From contig CAICTM010001449.1 in NCBI GenBank assembly GCA_903772945.1, forward strand, positions 1-29,073: 29,073 nucleotides of DNA, in the 5' to 3' direction. The notes under the pieces are model-generated. The model saw nothing but the letters and a program-made list of their open reading frames with translations, was not told where the DNA came from and did not search any database. Below, piece after piece: positions 9,591 through 19,344 of this stretch. The position numbers and the translations under genes were made by a program. Positions within the stretch are counted from its first letter, which is position 1, and every line of letters begins with the position of its first letter. This DNA is from Seminavis robusta (taxonomy: Eukaryota > Bacillariophyta > Bacillariophyceae > Naviculales > Naviculaceae).

Positions 9591-10030
9591 GATGACGGAT
9601 ATGTTTGGTTTCTACTAAATCTAACAGTTGGACTGGAGTGATTTCTTGGTTACTTCCTCATTCAAGCGACACAACACGCCATGGTTCCAAAAGAGGTCCA
9701 TCAGCGAAAATGATGTTGACAACTAAATTCTCGGAGTTTCTCGAAGATCCAAACTGCCATTTCGATCAAAGTTCGATCGATACGACTCGATTCGATTCAA
9801 TTGAAGATTCAGCATTCGAATCAATCGAAAATCGCCCACCTTCCCAGACAGGGAATGAAGAGATTCTACAGAACGGAGAGTATGAGTTAACAGGGAGCCG
9901 ACCATAAGGGAGACTGACGGACAGGAATCCGGGAGAGCCACCCATCCAAGGATGAGGTGGTGGACCGAAGTGTCGGGTGCACAGGTGGTGTGCATATGTG
10001 GTGTTGATGACTAGCTAGAAGGACTACTAA
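9591..10030. other. Upstream region of the orphan gene, no second gene seen
   Basis: This must include the orphan gene's leader and promoter. At 9760-9835 there is a dense patch of TCGATTCGA and ATTCGAATC motifs in both orientations, resembling the patches at about 1675-1735 and 19395-19425. A 100-codon plus-strand frame covers the same patch; its composition follows the repeat, so I do not call it a gene. Confidence 0.4.
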
Positions 10031-10085
10031 TCGGGCGGCTACAAATCAGGTTCACTTTTTCTGAACCAGAGTTGCAGCCGCCCGA
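10031..10085. repeat. Compound hairpin (inverted repeat)
   Basis: TCGGGCGGCT at 10031-10040 is the exact reverse complement of AGCCGCCCGA at 10076-10085. Inside, GGTTCA pairs with TGAACC around a T-rich loop. The whole can fold as a 55-nt stem-loop. Its role is unknown; it may be a small transposon remnant. Confidence 0.7.
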
Positions 10086-10196
10086 CACCAACTTTCCTTT
10101 TTCCCTTCCCTCCCGCCCGGGTAAATTGGATGGAAGTAGGTCTGTCTGTGATACATGCAGCAGGCCTCTCTGGTTATACCAGGGCCATTGCCTTTG

Positions 10197-10588
10197 CCTG
10201 GAGCGTGCCTCAATCGTGCATTGGGCGATTTTTTAGGGTAGGATTTAGGATCGGATTTAGGGCAGAGTTTCAAACTCTGCCCTAAGTTTCAAAATCTGCC
10301 CTAATTTAGGGCAGAGTTTCAATTTAGGGTAGAGTTTGAAACTCTGCCCTAAATTAGGGCAGAGTTTCATAGTATTTACTATGCAGTCCCGTTTCGTTTA
10401 GGGCAGAGTTTCAAACTCTACCCTAAGTTTCAAACTCTGCCCTAAATTAGGGTAGAGTTTGAAACTCTGCCCTAAATTAGGGCAGGGTTTCAAAACTCTA
10501 CCCTAAAATTAGGGCAGAGTTTCAAACTCTGCCCTATTTCGAAACTCTACCCTATATCCTGGATTCCCCTTTTGAGGCACGCTCCTGG
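10197..10588. mobile_element. Non-autonomous element with TIRs and TTAGGGCAGAGTTT palindromes
   Basis: CC(T)GGAGCGTGCCTCAA at 10197-10213 is matched, with one mismatch, by its reverse complement at 10572-10588; the inner 14 bp are perfect. Between the arms (about 10230-10556) lies an array of palindromes. TTAGGGCAGAGTTT and its reverse complement AAACTCTGCCCTAA alternate about a dozen times, with TTAGGGTAGAGTTT variants. A unique central patch (near 10360-10395) has its own hairpin, CATAGTA/TACTATG. There is no coding capacity and no evident target-site duplication. The architecture matches the element at 1148-1549, but the sequence is unrelated. The TTTAGGG units are not a telomere, since each continues into CAGAG or TAGAG and alternates in strand. 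Confidence 0.65.
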
Positions 10589-11549
10589 ATCCTAGTCTGG
10601 AGGGGAGGTTTACAACCTCTATAGACCCATGTTGACATGATCTTGCTATAGTCTAGTAGCTCTACTGGACCTAAAAGGAATCTCGTGGGATCGGCATCGC
10701 AGCCGAGCCAACTCATCGTGCAATCAGGGCAATCTTCAATTGGGATGCTGCAATGTACAGAGGCATCCTCTCTGGCTGCATGTGTGTGCTTGGAGCCAAA
10801 TTCCAAAGTCCCAACTGCTGGAGTTCCTGGCAACCCCACACCATCTAAGAAGCGCAATTGTAGGTAATTCTGAAAACGAGACCTCAGGTCTCGTTTGGGA
10901 AGCACATCCCAACCTTCCTTCCGAACCAAGTCCAAGGTTCCAATTAGGCAACCGGTGCTCCAGGTTGGGAAGTGACGTACTTTACAATCTACTACTGGCA
11001 GGGGAAACAACTCAGTACGTGGTATGTTACCCTTTGTGCCCATTGGTGTATCCAACCGTTAAGTCATTGTCTACTAAAAAGAGTCACATCGCCATCCGTT
11101 TTTGGATGGTCAGACATGAAGAATGCATTCCCAACAACAATAAGATCCTGCACAGAGGGGCTATTAATCGCAGAGGCGTTACCTACCAAAATGGACCTGC
11201 AGGTGGCCAAGTTTAAACTAAAACCAGCTAAAACGAGATAAGATAGGAAAAGAGTGGGAATATCAAAATGCTAGATTGTTACGCTAATCCAAATAGAGCA
11301 GTATGAGTCACCAAAAAAGAGGATCACCGTAAAGATCCTCATGGTGAAAGGGGTGAAAAGGTGAAAAAGGCTACCAGATGGGCAACCACCACCGACCAAA
11401 TTAACAAGATCAGCAAAAGGAAAGGGAGGCAATGGGTACCGAAAAAGCACCGGAAGGCTTCCGAACAGAGAGAACTGGGCACAAATTTCTCACAAAAGCC
11501 CTGCCAAAAAGCACCAAGGGGAATCAAAAGGCGGCCAAGGGCTTCCCAT
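10589..11549. other. Repeat-flanking region without a supported gene
   Basis: Overlapping frames exist on both strands: a 167-codon minus frame (10552-11055) that starts outside the element and reads into its right arm, and a 158-codon plus frame (10740-11216). Neither has recognisable domains, and they overlap each other, so at most one could be real. A small hairpin, GAGGATC/GATCCTC, lies at 11319-11340. I leave this stretch without a gene. Confidence 0.4.
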
Positions 11550-13418
11550 TCAATGGGGCCTTGGCTGCCATTGACAACCTGGAAGGACCCTAGTCACAGT
11601 CCCCAGATCATCGTAGGAACGCTTGCCCTTCTTCTTCTTCTTGTTCACGGCATCCGGATCGGCTGTGGTTTCCTTTCCACAATATTGCAACATCCATTTC
11701 AGCATTTGTTGTTCTGCATCTTGGGCATTGGGCTTGGCACGGGCATCCTGAACCTCAAGCTTGAGGGCATTGTAGCGCCTTCGGCCTGCATTGGACCAAC
11801 CTCCATATTTGGCATTGCCCACCTTGGAGTTGTAGTACTTGGTAGCAAACTTTTTGTCTCCGAGTCCTTGCTGCTCTTGGGGGCAGTCCATTTCTTTCTG
11901 CCACAGTCATGTTCCCAGGCTGGAAGCAGAGTTCCATCTGGTGTAGGAGTTCTCGTAGATGAGGAGGTCATTGCCTCAGATCCGGAGGAACACACAGCTT
12001 TCCCTTCCACTTGGCCACACTAATCAACTGGTTGTGGCGGATTGACTCCCTAAACAGCTGGATGCACCAGCAACACATGGCAAAAGCTTCTCCGTGTAAA
12101 GGGAAGAATGCAGCTTGATTTCCTCACGCGCTGCCTTTTCTTGTGCACTGGCATCTTGGGCAAGGTCTTCAAGAGGAACTCCCGCATCACCACAGCTTTG
12201 CTGTTCCGGAGTTGGCATCTTGTCGAGTCCATGTGCAGCACAAAAGTCCTCGTCTTGATGTACATCTGGTTCACGAGAAGTTGCGTTGCTCTTTCATGAT
12301 TGCCGTGATAGCATCTTTCCAATGGCAACCCATGCGGCGCGCCTTTCCTTGATCACTGTAAAGAAAGAGAAGAACAACGGTTCCAGATTGGTCAGGTGCA
12401 CTGGCAATTAGACAACCAAAAGGTTCCCGATCGAGTAGCGAGAACTTACCCTTGTCCTTCTACGGTCGCCGGTCAACAAGAAGGCCTTTTTGCCCAGTCG
12501 ATCCAGTAAAGATAGGCAATGGCTTCTTCCGATTTCTCGCTGCTAAACTTCCTGTCAATCAAGGTATTCTTCTTGAAACAGCCGGAAGCTAGTATTTAAT
12601 CATTACTCCCCTTGGGTTGTTGCCAAGGGCCTCTTCCAGATCGAAGTTGTCAGGTTCCCATTCCTCATCGGCTCCTCCTTGTCGGCTTCCTCATTCTTCT
12701 TTTTCTCCTCCTCGTACAAGTAATGTAGTAAGTACCTTCTCACTATCTTTCAGAGACTCCACATCTTGTCATGGTCATCTTTGTCTCTACAATCATACGA
12801 GACTTCCTCTGACGGTTGCTCGACCGGGGAGTGACCCCTTTCTTCTTTGATCCTCCTTTTCCACTCATTGTTGGACTATCAAGATGGGATGTGCGACGCT
12901 TTTCCTTCCCAGAATGAACCTGCTTGGATAATGGTTTGCCAGTGCTCGTGGAGACTCCAGGTGGTGGCCTGTTGGATTTTTTGGACTTTTGCCGTCCGGA
13001 TCCGGATCGTTCGGTACGTGCATTTGGAAGTGTGGCCTTGGCGTTTGGTAGCGTGCCCGTTGTTGTGGCGACTGCTGCTGCCGGATTGGGATGAGTGCGA
13101 CCTTGCTGATTGGGAGCTTGAGGATGACGAAGCAGTACTCACAGAGACAGATGAGGACTTCGACTTCTTTTTCTTTGGCTGGCTGGTCCGGTGGTGATCT
13201 TGATAGTTCTGCTTGTCGCTCTCGTCTGCACTGTAGAAATCTTCTTCTCCACGGTTGCCACCACGGTGCTCATGCTGGCCGTAGCCTCCCTGGTCGTCTT
13301 CAAAGTAACTCCCTTCTTCGTCCTCAAGATACTCGTCTTCGTGTTGCTCTTCTTCAGATGCTTGTTCCGCTTCCACAGGCTGATGAACGGCGCCAAAAAT
13401 CCCATTGAGTAGCCACAC
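11550..13418 (-). pseudogene. Decayed minus-strand coding region of unknown, probably mobile-element, origin
   Basis: Consecutive minus-strand fragments in different frames look like the remains of one long gene. The 5' part (13418-12879) encodes a strongly acidic stretch, then PKKKKSKSSSVSVS, a Ser-rich tract and a basic region; it has only a non-ATG start. Middle fragments (about 12350-12020) are broken by stops and frame changes. The 3' part (11891-11550) encodes KFATKYYNSKVGNAKYGGWS followed by NAGRRRYNAL, and then a lysine run KKKKKGKR. The KYGGWSxxGxxRYNxL pattern resembles proteins I associate with repeated diatom gene families, but I cannot name the family. The position between an array element and a transposase remnant favours a transposon-borne gene. 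Confidence 0.45.
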
Positions 13419-14321
13419 AGGGCCGAATGATGGAAGAAAGGAGTTAACAACAGTGGAAGAGCAGCAGAGTGAGATGCAGAGGTTACCCTATTCACTGGCA
13501 GGAGATCGATTTTATGAAGAAAACTGAAGAGCACCGACTGCAAACTGCAGTCAACTCCTTCCGTTGCGACCGATCGATCCTCATCTATTTCGTGGGGCTC
13601 CACGGTTGGGCCATACTTAACCCGACACCAGTAGCTCTTACTTAGTACGATTCCTACGAGACTGCGCATCCTTGTGTATGGAGTTGATATCAAAAGTAGT
13701 CACAAGAACGGCTGGTTGCAACTAACGCATTCAGTCAATGGGAATCGGTGCTAGTACATGTGTGTCTGTACGTACCCTCCTCCATACTCATTCTGCTGTG
13801 AAAAGCTTCTCTACACCCTTAGGTAGCGGTTAGGCATGTATGTGGTTTCTTCCACTAATGTAGGCATTCCAATAGGAGCTGTGGATGTTTTGTGCCATGA
13901 GCTCCTCTCGAGTTGGCATTTTGTCACCAACATCTTTTGCTCGAAGCCTCTTGCGCGCCATCTGAGATGGTTTTTTGGTTCAATTTGTGACCTCGCACCT
14001 CCCTGATTGGAAAGTAATTTCCACGATTGTTAACTGTTTAAATTGTCAGAAATCACGGGAGTGGGGTTATATAGTATTCAGAGATAGATTTATAAGATTT
14101 AAAAATCGATTTTTCTAGTTAGAGCTCTTTGATCCGTGCGACCATTTTGAAAGTTGGCTGGCTTGTCTTTTCTCTGCAAATTACAAAAAATGAGGAATGG
14201 GCGCAACCGTTACCGATTGGGTATCCCGGGTCCAAATTGGTAGCTCTATGAGCCGATCGGCAGCAAAGTCTCGTGGAACGAGGAACACCGTGCCTATTCT
14301 GTCACATTTTCTTGCTAATTG
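13419..14321. other. Non-coding stretch between two decayed coding regions
   Basis: A minus frame (13139-13693) continues from the acidic gene remnant in another frame and has no supportable content of its own. From about 13760 to 14320 I see only A/T-rich sequence, including a self-complementary AAAATCGATTTT near 14100-14115, and no gene or RNA. Confidence 0.4.
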
Positions 14322-17300
14322 TTAGGCTAGATCTAGCAAACCGGACATGTCATCTAACCAAGAGGGGTCGCGAAGCCATAGAAGGAACTCCTCTACCCAC
14401 TCAGACCTGGGCTTGACTTTAAAATATTACAGCTTGGCTTTGCACCGATGTCTGGGACCACACACAAGTGGGGAGGCAATGGCATCCACATCCGCAAGGA
14501 AGAATCGCCGTTTTAGGACCTCACCCGTTTTCTTATCGACCTTTGCATCCTTCTGGAGTGGTACAAACAGGTCTGACAGCATCACTTCCTTCTCTTCTGT
14601 CACCCAGTGGGCATTCTCTATCACTGCATAGGTCCGTTTTCCAGGTGGATACCCCCGATTTGGTTCTACGGGCATCAGATCGTCATCAATCCCTTCCAGT
14701 GTCACAAAGCACTGGATATGACCTGGCAGCTTCCCATACCCACCATCCTCCTCTCTCCCCAGTCAAACAAGGCCCAGTCTCTCCACTTTCCGCCTCCTCT
14801 GAACTTGGGATGACCATAGAATATTTGGCCGTTCCGTTTGTGCTGAGTGTAAATTGGGAGCTGATAGTCATCCATGTTCTAACCAATATCTTCCATTTCC
14901 TCCTGCAGGTCCAAGAGGAACTCAAGCAGCTAATCACCCACATTGACGGTCGACTTTCCACATCGCCCTTCTTATAATCCTCTTCTTCCTCCTTGCGGGC
15001 CCCTATCCTTCAACTCAATCATGCATCGCCATGTCCACCATAGTACACCTCCATCATGGCTCCACCCGTCACAAGGTTCTTCCTGGTTGGCTACACTTTT
15101 TGGTTCCTGGGTTGGATAGTCCTTCCTCGTGGATTGGTACTGCTTTCCAGTGTGGAGGTTGAGGATCGAACCATCGTCGTCGCCTTCGGGAGGCAGTGGA
15201 TCAAACCTCCATAGTAATCACACAATCTCCGACCATTAATCTCGGCAATGGCCCACTCAACCAGTAGGAACTCTATCAGTCTGGTTGCCGTTTGAAGTTC
15301 AAATGTCAACAGGTTCTTTTGGGTGAGCTTGGCTGCAACTTTGTTACTTGTGTCCACTTTCGTTGCTTCCGGTGTCATGTTCCTTGGGGACACCATACAA
15401 AAGGATATCCCTTGCCATGTGATTTATTGAGTGGAACTTGATTACTTTCAACCCCATACCTCCGTCGTCTGCAGATCTTGGCAAAGAGGTACATAATGAA
15501 CGATTCTTGCGTCCAACCTCTTAACATCGGCAACCCTCATCTTGGTTCGCAAAGGAAAGCTTCCATTCTAAAAGCGACTCCACCAGCAACAACCAGTCTT
15601 TGACATGCCTTCCTCCTGGAAATGCTTGTTCTTGCTCAACATTTCACGGCCTTGGTGGATCTCAAAACAGCACAATCAGTAACAAAACGCTCTCGGTACT
15701 CATTGGCCATGAGCTTCTTCTTCTGCTTGATTCCATGGGTGAATTTGCAATTGGGAAGGTCTCGTTCAGAGTTGTGACGGAACAGGGCACCATATTCCTG
15801 TGCCAAACATCAATATCCTTAGCCAACTGTGAAGTTGGGCCGATTTGGGCAAAGAAACACTCTCTCACATAAAGAAGATACCCAGATGGAGGCATGGAGC
15901 ATCTCGGAGGGGCATGCACCATGAATTCCTGTATCATATTTCGGATCGAATCGGACCTTGTACAGGCGTTGTCAATGTACTGCTGCGAGATGGCTTTCAA
16001 ACCTTCCAAGTCCTTTTGTGTCGATGAGGTCCATGATCATTGAGATGGTCTTGGCTTCATGTTTCGCATTTGGGTCGTCAGTTTCTTCATTGGGACAGAC
16101 ACAATATCGACACAGGTGCTTCACATTGTTCCCCCGCTCCTGTACTTTCCACAAAGCAGTTCTGCCTCATCGTGTGTCAGCCCTCACCATTGCATTCCAG
16201 AACACCAGCGTCTTTTTTCGGTAGAGCTTTCCTCCGTAAGGAAGGTCCCATACAATCCCATTCGTCTCCAAGGGGATGTAGTTCTCAAGATGGTTTCAAT
16301 TTGGGATGGAAGTCTTGCGCTTTTGTAACTTTATTGGAGGTTTCTCCTTCCCTACCCACAAACTACCTTCAAATCCTCAAGTGCTTGTCATGACGAGAAT
16401 CCGCAAACATCTTCTTTCCTCTGGATTTACCTTCCGAATAGTTAACCACAAAGCCAACAATCGCCCAGGCTTGATCCTTCTTCCGATAGTCAAGGGTGAA
16501 ACAGGATAATGACATCTTCAAAGCGGTGATTGAAAGGTTGTCAAACTGGCCCGTAACTGCCCCATCAATGTAGAACTGGACCCCAATGCCTATCTCATTC
16601 TGTGGGTCATCCACGTATTCATTATAGGCGTTTCGGTATGCCTCGCCCGTGTTCAACTCACCCACATAGGTCGCCTTTTCAGGTGGTGGAGCCATCGGAT
16701 CATCATTGAAAAAGCAGAAATCCTCATCTGTGAGGCGTGGATCGGTAAGCAATTGCTCCAACAATTCCGAGCACTGAAGCAAATGACTTTGATCCGGGCA
16801 TTGCAATGAGGAAGGACTATCTCCTTTTCAAAAGGTAACTTGTCGCTCATGTTGTACCTTTCCTTAAGAATTCGGAGCAGTTTTTTCCTGCTGAGGTAGT
16901 CTGGATTCTTTCCCAGCTTTTCGTTGTCCATTAGCGACCCAGTTTCCTCCAAATGCCAAGCAAGTAACATCATCATAGGTATCCAGAGGTGTCCTTTTCC
17001 TACGGAGGATATCCATTATTTGACCCCTCGCTTCTCCGAACGGTTAGCTCGGGTAATTTCTTTGCCTTGACACAGTAGGCTCTGAATGCGTTTATGTTGC
17101 TTTCGTCTGGGGGGCCGGTATCATCCAAGTCTCTTTGTTGTCACCTTGCAATGTGGCAACTGACCCTTCCAAACTGAGCTCACTGTCCTCACTGGTAGGC
17201 TCACTATCCGAATCCGCGTTGAAACGATCAATGTTGGTAGGGAAATCACCATCCTCATCTAGCTCCCCATTTCCTTCCCCATCGGCGCCCTTTTTGTTGC

Positions 17301-17700
17301 CGATTCGAGGATTTGCTGCAGGTTTCCGATGGTCTGTGTCTTCTTTGGAACCACCACTACCTTGGAGTGAGGCCTGGCATGGGCATCCTCGTCCTGCAAT
17401 CCTTGTGGGAATGGCTGCCCTGGAATCCTTGTCCTCTTGCTGCCTTTCTTGGTGCTTTTGCGGGCCGACCGGTGTCAGTGAGACCAAGCTGATCAGCTCT
17501 GGCCCTTGATCTTGTCTGTCTAGCACCTATAGGATTGAAAGCAAGGTCCAAACCAAGGGCTTTCTGCATCAGTTGGTGGCAGCGCTTGTTCTGTGTGCAT
17601 GTGAGATTGCTGATATCCCACAGATTTGAATTTTTTATTGCAGTAAGGGCACTCAAATCCTTCTTTGATGATGCCATGGCTGCAAGCTAGCTAGCCAACA
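14322..17700 (-). pseudogene. Decayed transposase of a diatom DNA transposon (Plavaka/KDZ-like, tentative)
   Basis: Minus-strand fragments in all three frames line up, from right to left, as one broken gene of roughly 1,100 codons. In order: a C2H2 zinc finger CPYCNKKF...QQSHMH (about 17665-17612); CHQLMQKALGLDLAFNPIGA (17600-17520) in a shifted frame; an acidic linker (17290-17120); PDYLSRKKLLRILKERYNM and FEKEIVLPH (about 16910-16800); FYIDGAVTGQFDNLSITALK (about 16580-16520); CRYCVCPNEETDDPNAKHE (16110-16050); QQYIDNAC (about 15980); KVAAKLTQKN (about 15330); CFVTLEGIDDDLMPVEPNRG (14710-14650); and WLDDMSGLLDLA before the stop at 14324-14322. The IDGAVTGQF block resembles the catalytic core of Plavaka-type transposases by memory only. 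Many stops and frameshifts make it inactive. I could not place terminal inverted repeats or a target duplication. Confidence 0.75.
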
Positions 17701-18184
17701 CTATGCTGCTACTAGTACTAGCTGGCGCACTGGCTGGTGATTTGGATTCTGTGTGCTGGGGAACCGCCCGCTTACCAATCGGGATATAGTTTATGGTACC
17801 AAAGAGAGGGTTTGCCTTCCCGAAAAGACGGTCCAAAAAGTGGATCCCAAATCGTGAAGCAGGCAGTCTTGCCGGGCGGGCCTTCGTTGCAAGCCCATGT
17901 GGAACACACAATCCCGATTCCAATCACTGCACGCATTCTTGGAAGAAATTACGTCACGGATCGGGATCGTGCTGGTTGGCGTTTGGTACCTGCACGCATG
18001 TCGATTCTAGCACTACCTAAAAATGCGCTTCTTAGATGACCCTCTATTTTGATCGGTATTGAGAGTTACGAACCATGTGTAAACAAAACACTATCTTACC
18101 ACTACCTTACTTTGTGCTTCCCAATACTAAAGCTTATCATGTCCTTTGGACTAGTTTTCACACTCTCTCATAGTTCAACCAAGC
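17701..18184. other. Non-coding stretch between transposase remnant and hypothetical gene
   Basis: Short frames on both strands (for example 78 minus codons at 17687-17923) show no domain. Part of this must be the 3' flank of the hypothetical gene at 18185-19006 and the 5' end of the transposon remnant. Nothing else is seen. Confidence 0.4.
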
Positions 18185-19006
18185 TCAGTCTTCACTTGGA
18201 ACCTCCTCGGCCGTGGTAGTCAAGTCAAAGAGCTCAAATTCCTTTGGGGCCACCATTGTCACACCACCTGCGACAAATCCCTCCCTTTTGAAGCGTTTTG
18301 GTTGCACAGGAATGTTCTGATTAGCAGGGCGCTTGCAGGGATGCTTCATGCGAGCAGCTTCCCAGTAATCTGGCTTTTGCAGGACACCCTCGTTAATCAA
18401 ACCCCAAACAGTGCAGTAGTGGATTGTAAAGGTTTGGAGAAGCTTTCCAGGCATGTAGGATGTGTATGTTTCTTCAAGTTGCCTTGTTTCAATGTTGTGC
18501 CCCTTTCCAGAACGCACGGCCTGCTTTGTTTGGCCAGGTGATAATCCAGTTGCATCGCTGTCAATTGCCGCCACATCCATTGAGCTAGGGGAATGGTCCA
18601 CCCTTTTCTTCGTACATCTGCTGATGGTTTCTAAGATCTCAACTTTGACAACACCAAAAAGGGAGTTGCTCCCTGCAGATGAAGCACCCCCAACAAGAGT
18701 AGGTTTCTGAAAGGATAATGCCTGAGACTTTTGAACTCTGTTTTCAACTGACCAGATTCCTCTGTACCGTTTACCACCCGATTTGCTTTGCGAAGACCTA
18801 TAGCTCAACTTCTTGCCATCCACAAAGATTCGGATCAGGAACCTTTTCTCAGGATCATCTCCACCAACCACTTCTGTTTCAATAAAGTAGTCCAGGCCTG
18901 GCTCCACCTCTGCATAGATCTTGCCATCTGGGCCTCCATGTTCCTTGAAAGGCTCCTTTGTCTCTGCATTAACAAGACGTACAGAAAAGTTTCCTAGAGC
19001 AACCAT
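18185..19006 (-). CDS. Hypothetical protein, possible DUF7918-like N-terminal domain
   Basis: This is an intact frame of 273 residues from the ATG at 19006-19004; the frame extends six codons further only through a non-ATG codon. Residues about 5-105 look like a compact beta-rich domain: a start such as NFSVRLVNAET, then KIYAEVEPGLDYFIETEV, a charged turn, FLIRIFVDGKKL, and a hydrophobic-aromatic strand (ALSFQKP). This resembles the DUF7918-type pattern of fungal and algal proteins by memory; I cannot verify it. The middle is Ser/Lys-rich. The C-terminal half contains an ordered block (PGKLLQTFTIHYCTVWGLIN), a basic patch KRPANQNIPVQPKRFKRE that could be a nuclear signal, and an acidic tail. 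It lies between a transposase remnant and a MITE-like insertion 92 bp upstream of its start, so its promoter may be altered by that insertion. Confidence 0.65.
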   Translation of the reverse strand: MVALGNFSVRLVNAETKEPFKEHGGPDGKIYAEVEPGLDYFIETEVVGGDDPEKRFLIRIFVDGKKLSYRSSQSKSGGKRYRGIWSVENRVQKSQALSFQKPTLVGGASSAGSNSLFGVVKVEILETISRCTKKRVDHSPSSMDVAAIDSDATGLSPGQTKQAVRSGKGHNIETRQLEETYTSYMPGKLLQTFTIHYCTVWGLINEGVLQKPDYWEAARMKHPCKRPANQNIPVQPKRFKREGFVAGGVTMVAPKEFELFDLTTTAEEVPSED

Positions 19007-19090
19007 GTTGCAAGTGATTCTCAAGAGCTGAAGAACTGCTGTGGTTTGCGGGTAGAAATGAACGAATTGCTAGAGCGCCTCGGATTTGTG

Positions 19091-19344
19091 AGCCTTCTAC
19101 CAGCGCCAAAACAGGTAAAGTAAAATAAGACAGGTAAAGTTGTGTAGAAAATGTACTGAGCCTACTCAAAAGGACCTGTCGAGGACAGACGTTGGGATTG
19201 GATTTGACATCTGAATCACGATCTTTTAAGCACGACTCAGAGCTCACATTTTCAGACGAAGAGTTAAGAGATTCAATAAAAGAATTAAAGTTTTCACTCT
19301 TTGCAACAGGTAAAGTTGACCTGTTTTGGCGCTGGTAGCCTTCT
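19091..19344. mobile_element. MITE-like element, 238 bp, with TIRs and 8-bp target duplication
   Basis: ACCAGCGCCAAAACAGGT at 19099-19116 is the exact reverse complement of ACCTGTTTTGGCGCTGGT at 19319-19336. The element is flanked on both sides by AGCCTTCT (19091-19098 and 19337-19344), a perfect 8-bp direct repeat. A subterminal motif CAGGTAAAGT occurs three times (near 19112, 19131 and 19307). There is no meaningful coding capacity. An 8-bp duplication is typical of hAT-superfamily insertions, so this is probably a non-autonomous hAT-like MITE. The superfamily is inferred from the duplication length alone. Confidence 0.85.

Noticed and set aside
10230..10556. TTTAGGG units as an interstitial telomere array
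   Set aside because: Each unit continues into CAGAGTTT or TAGAGTTT, units alternate in orientation, and no uninterrupted TTAGGG tandem exists; they are part of a palindromic array.
10740..11216. A 158-codon plus-strand gene
   Set aside because: No domain or composition supports it, and it overlaps an equally long minus frame in repeat-rich DNA.
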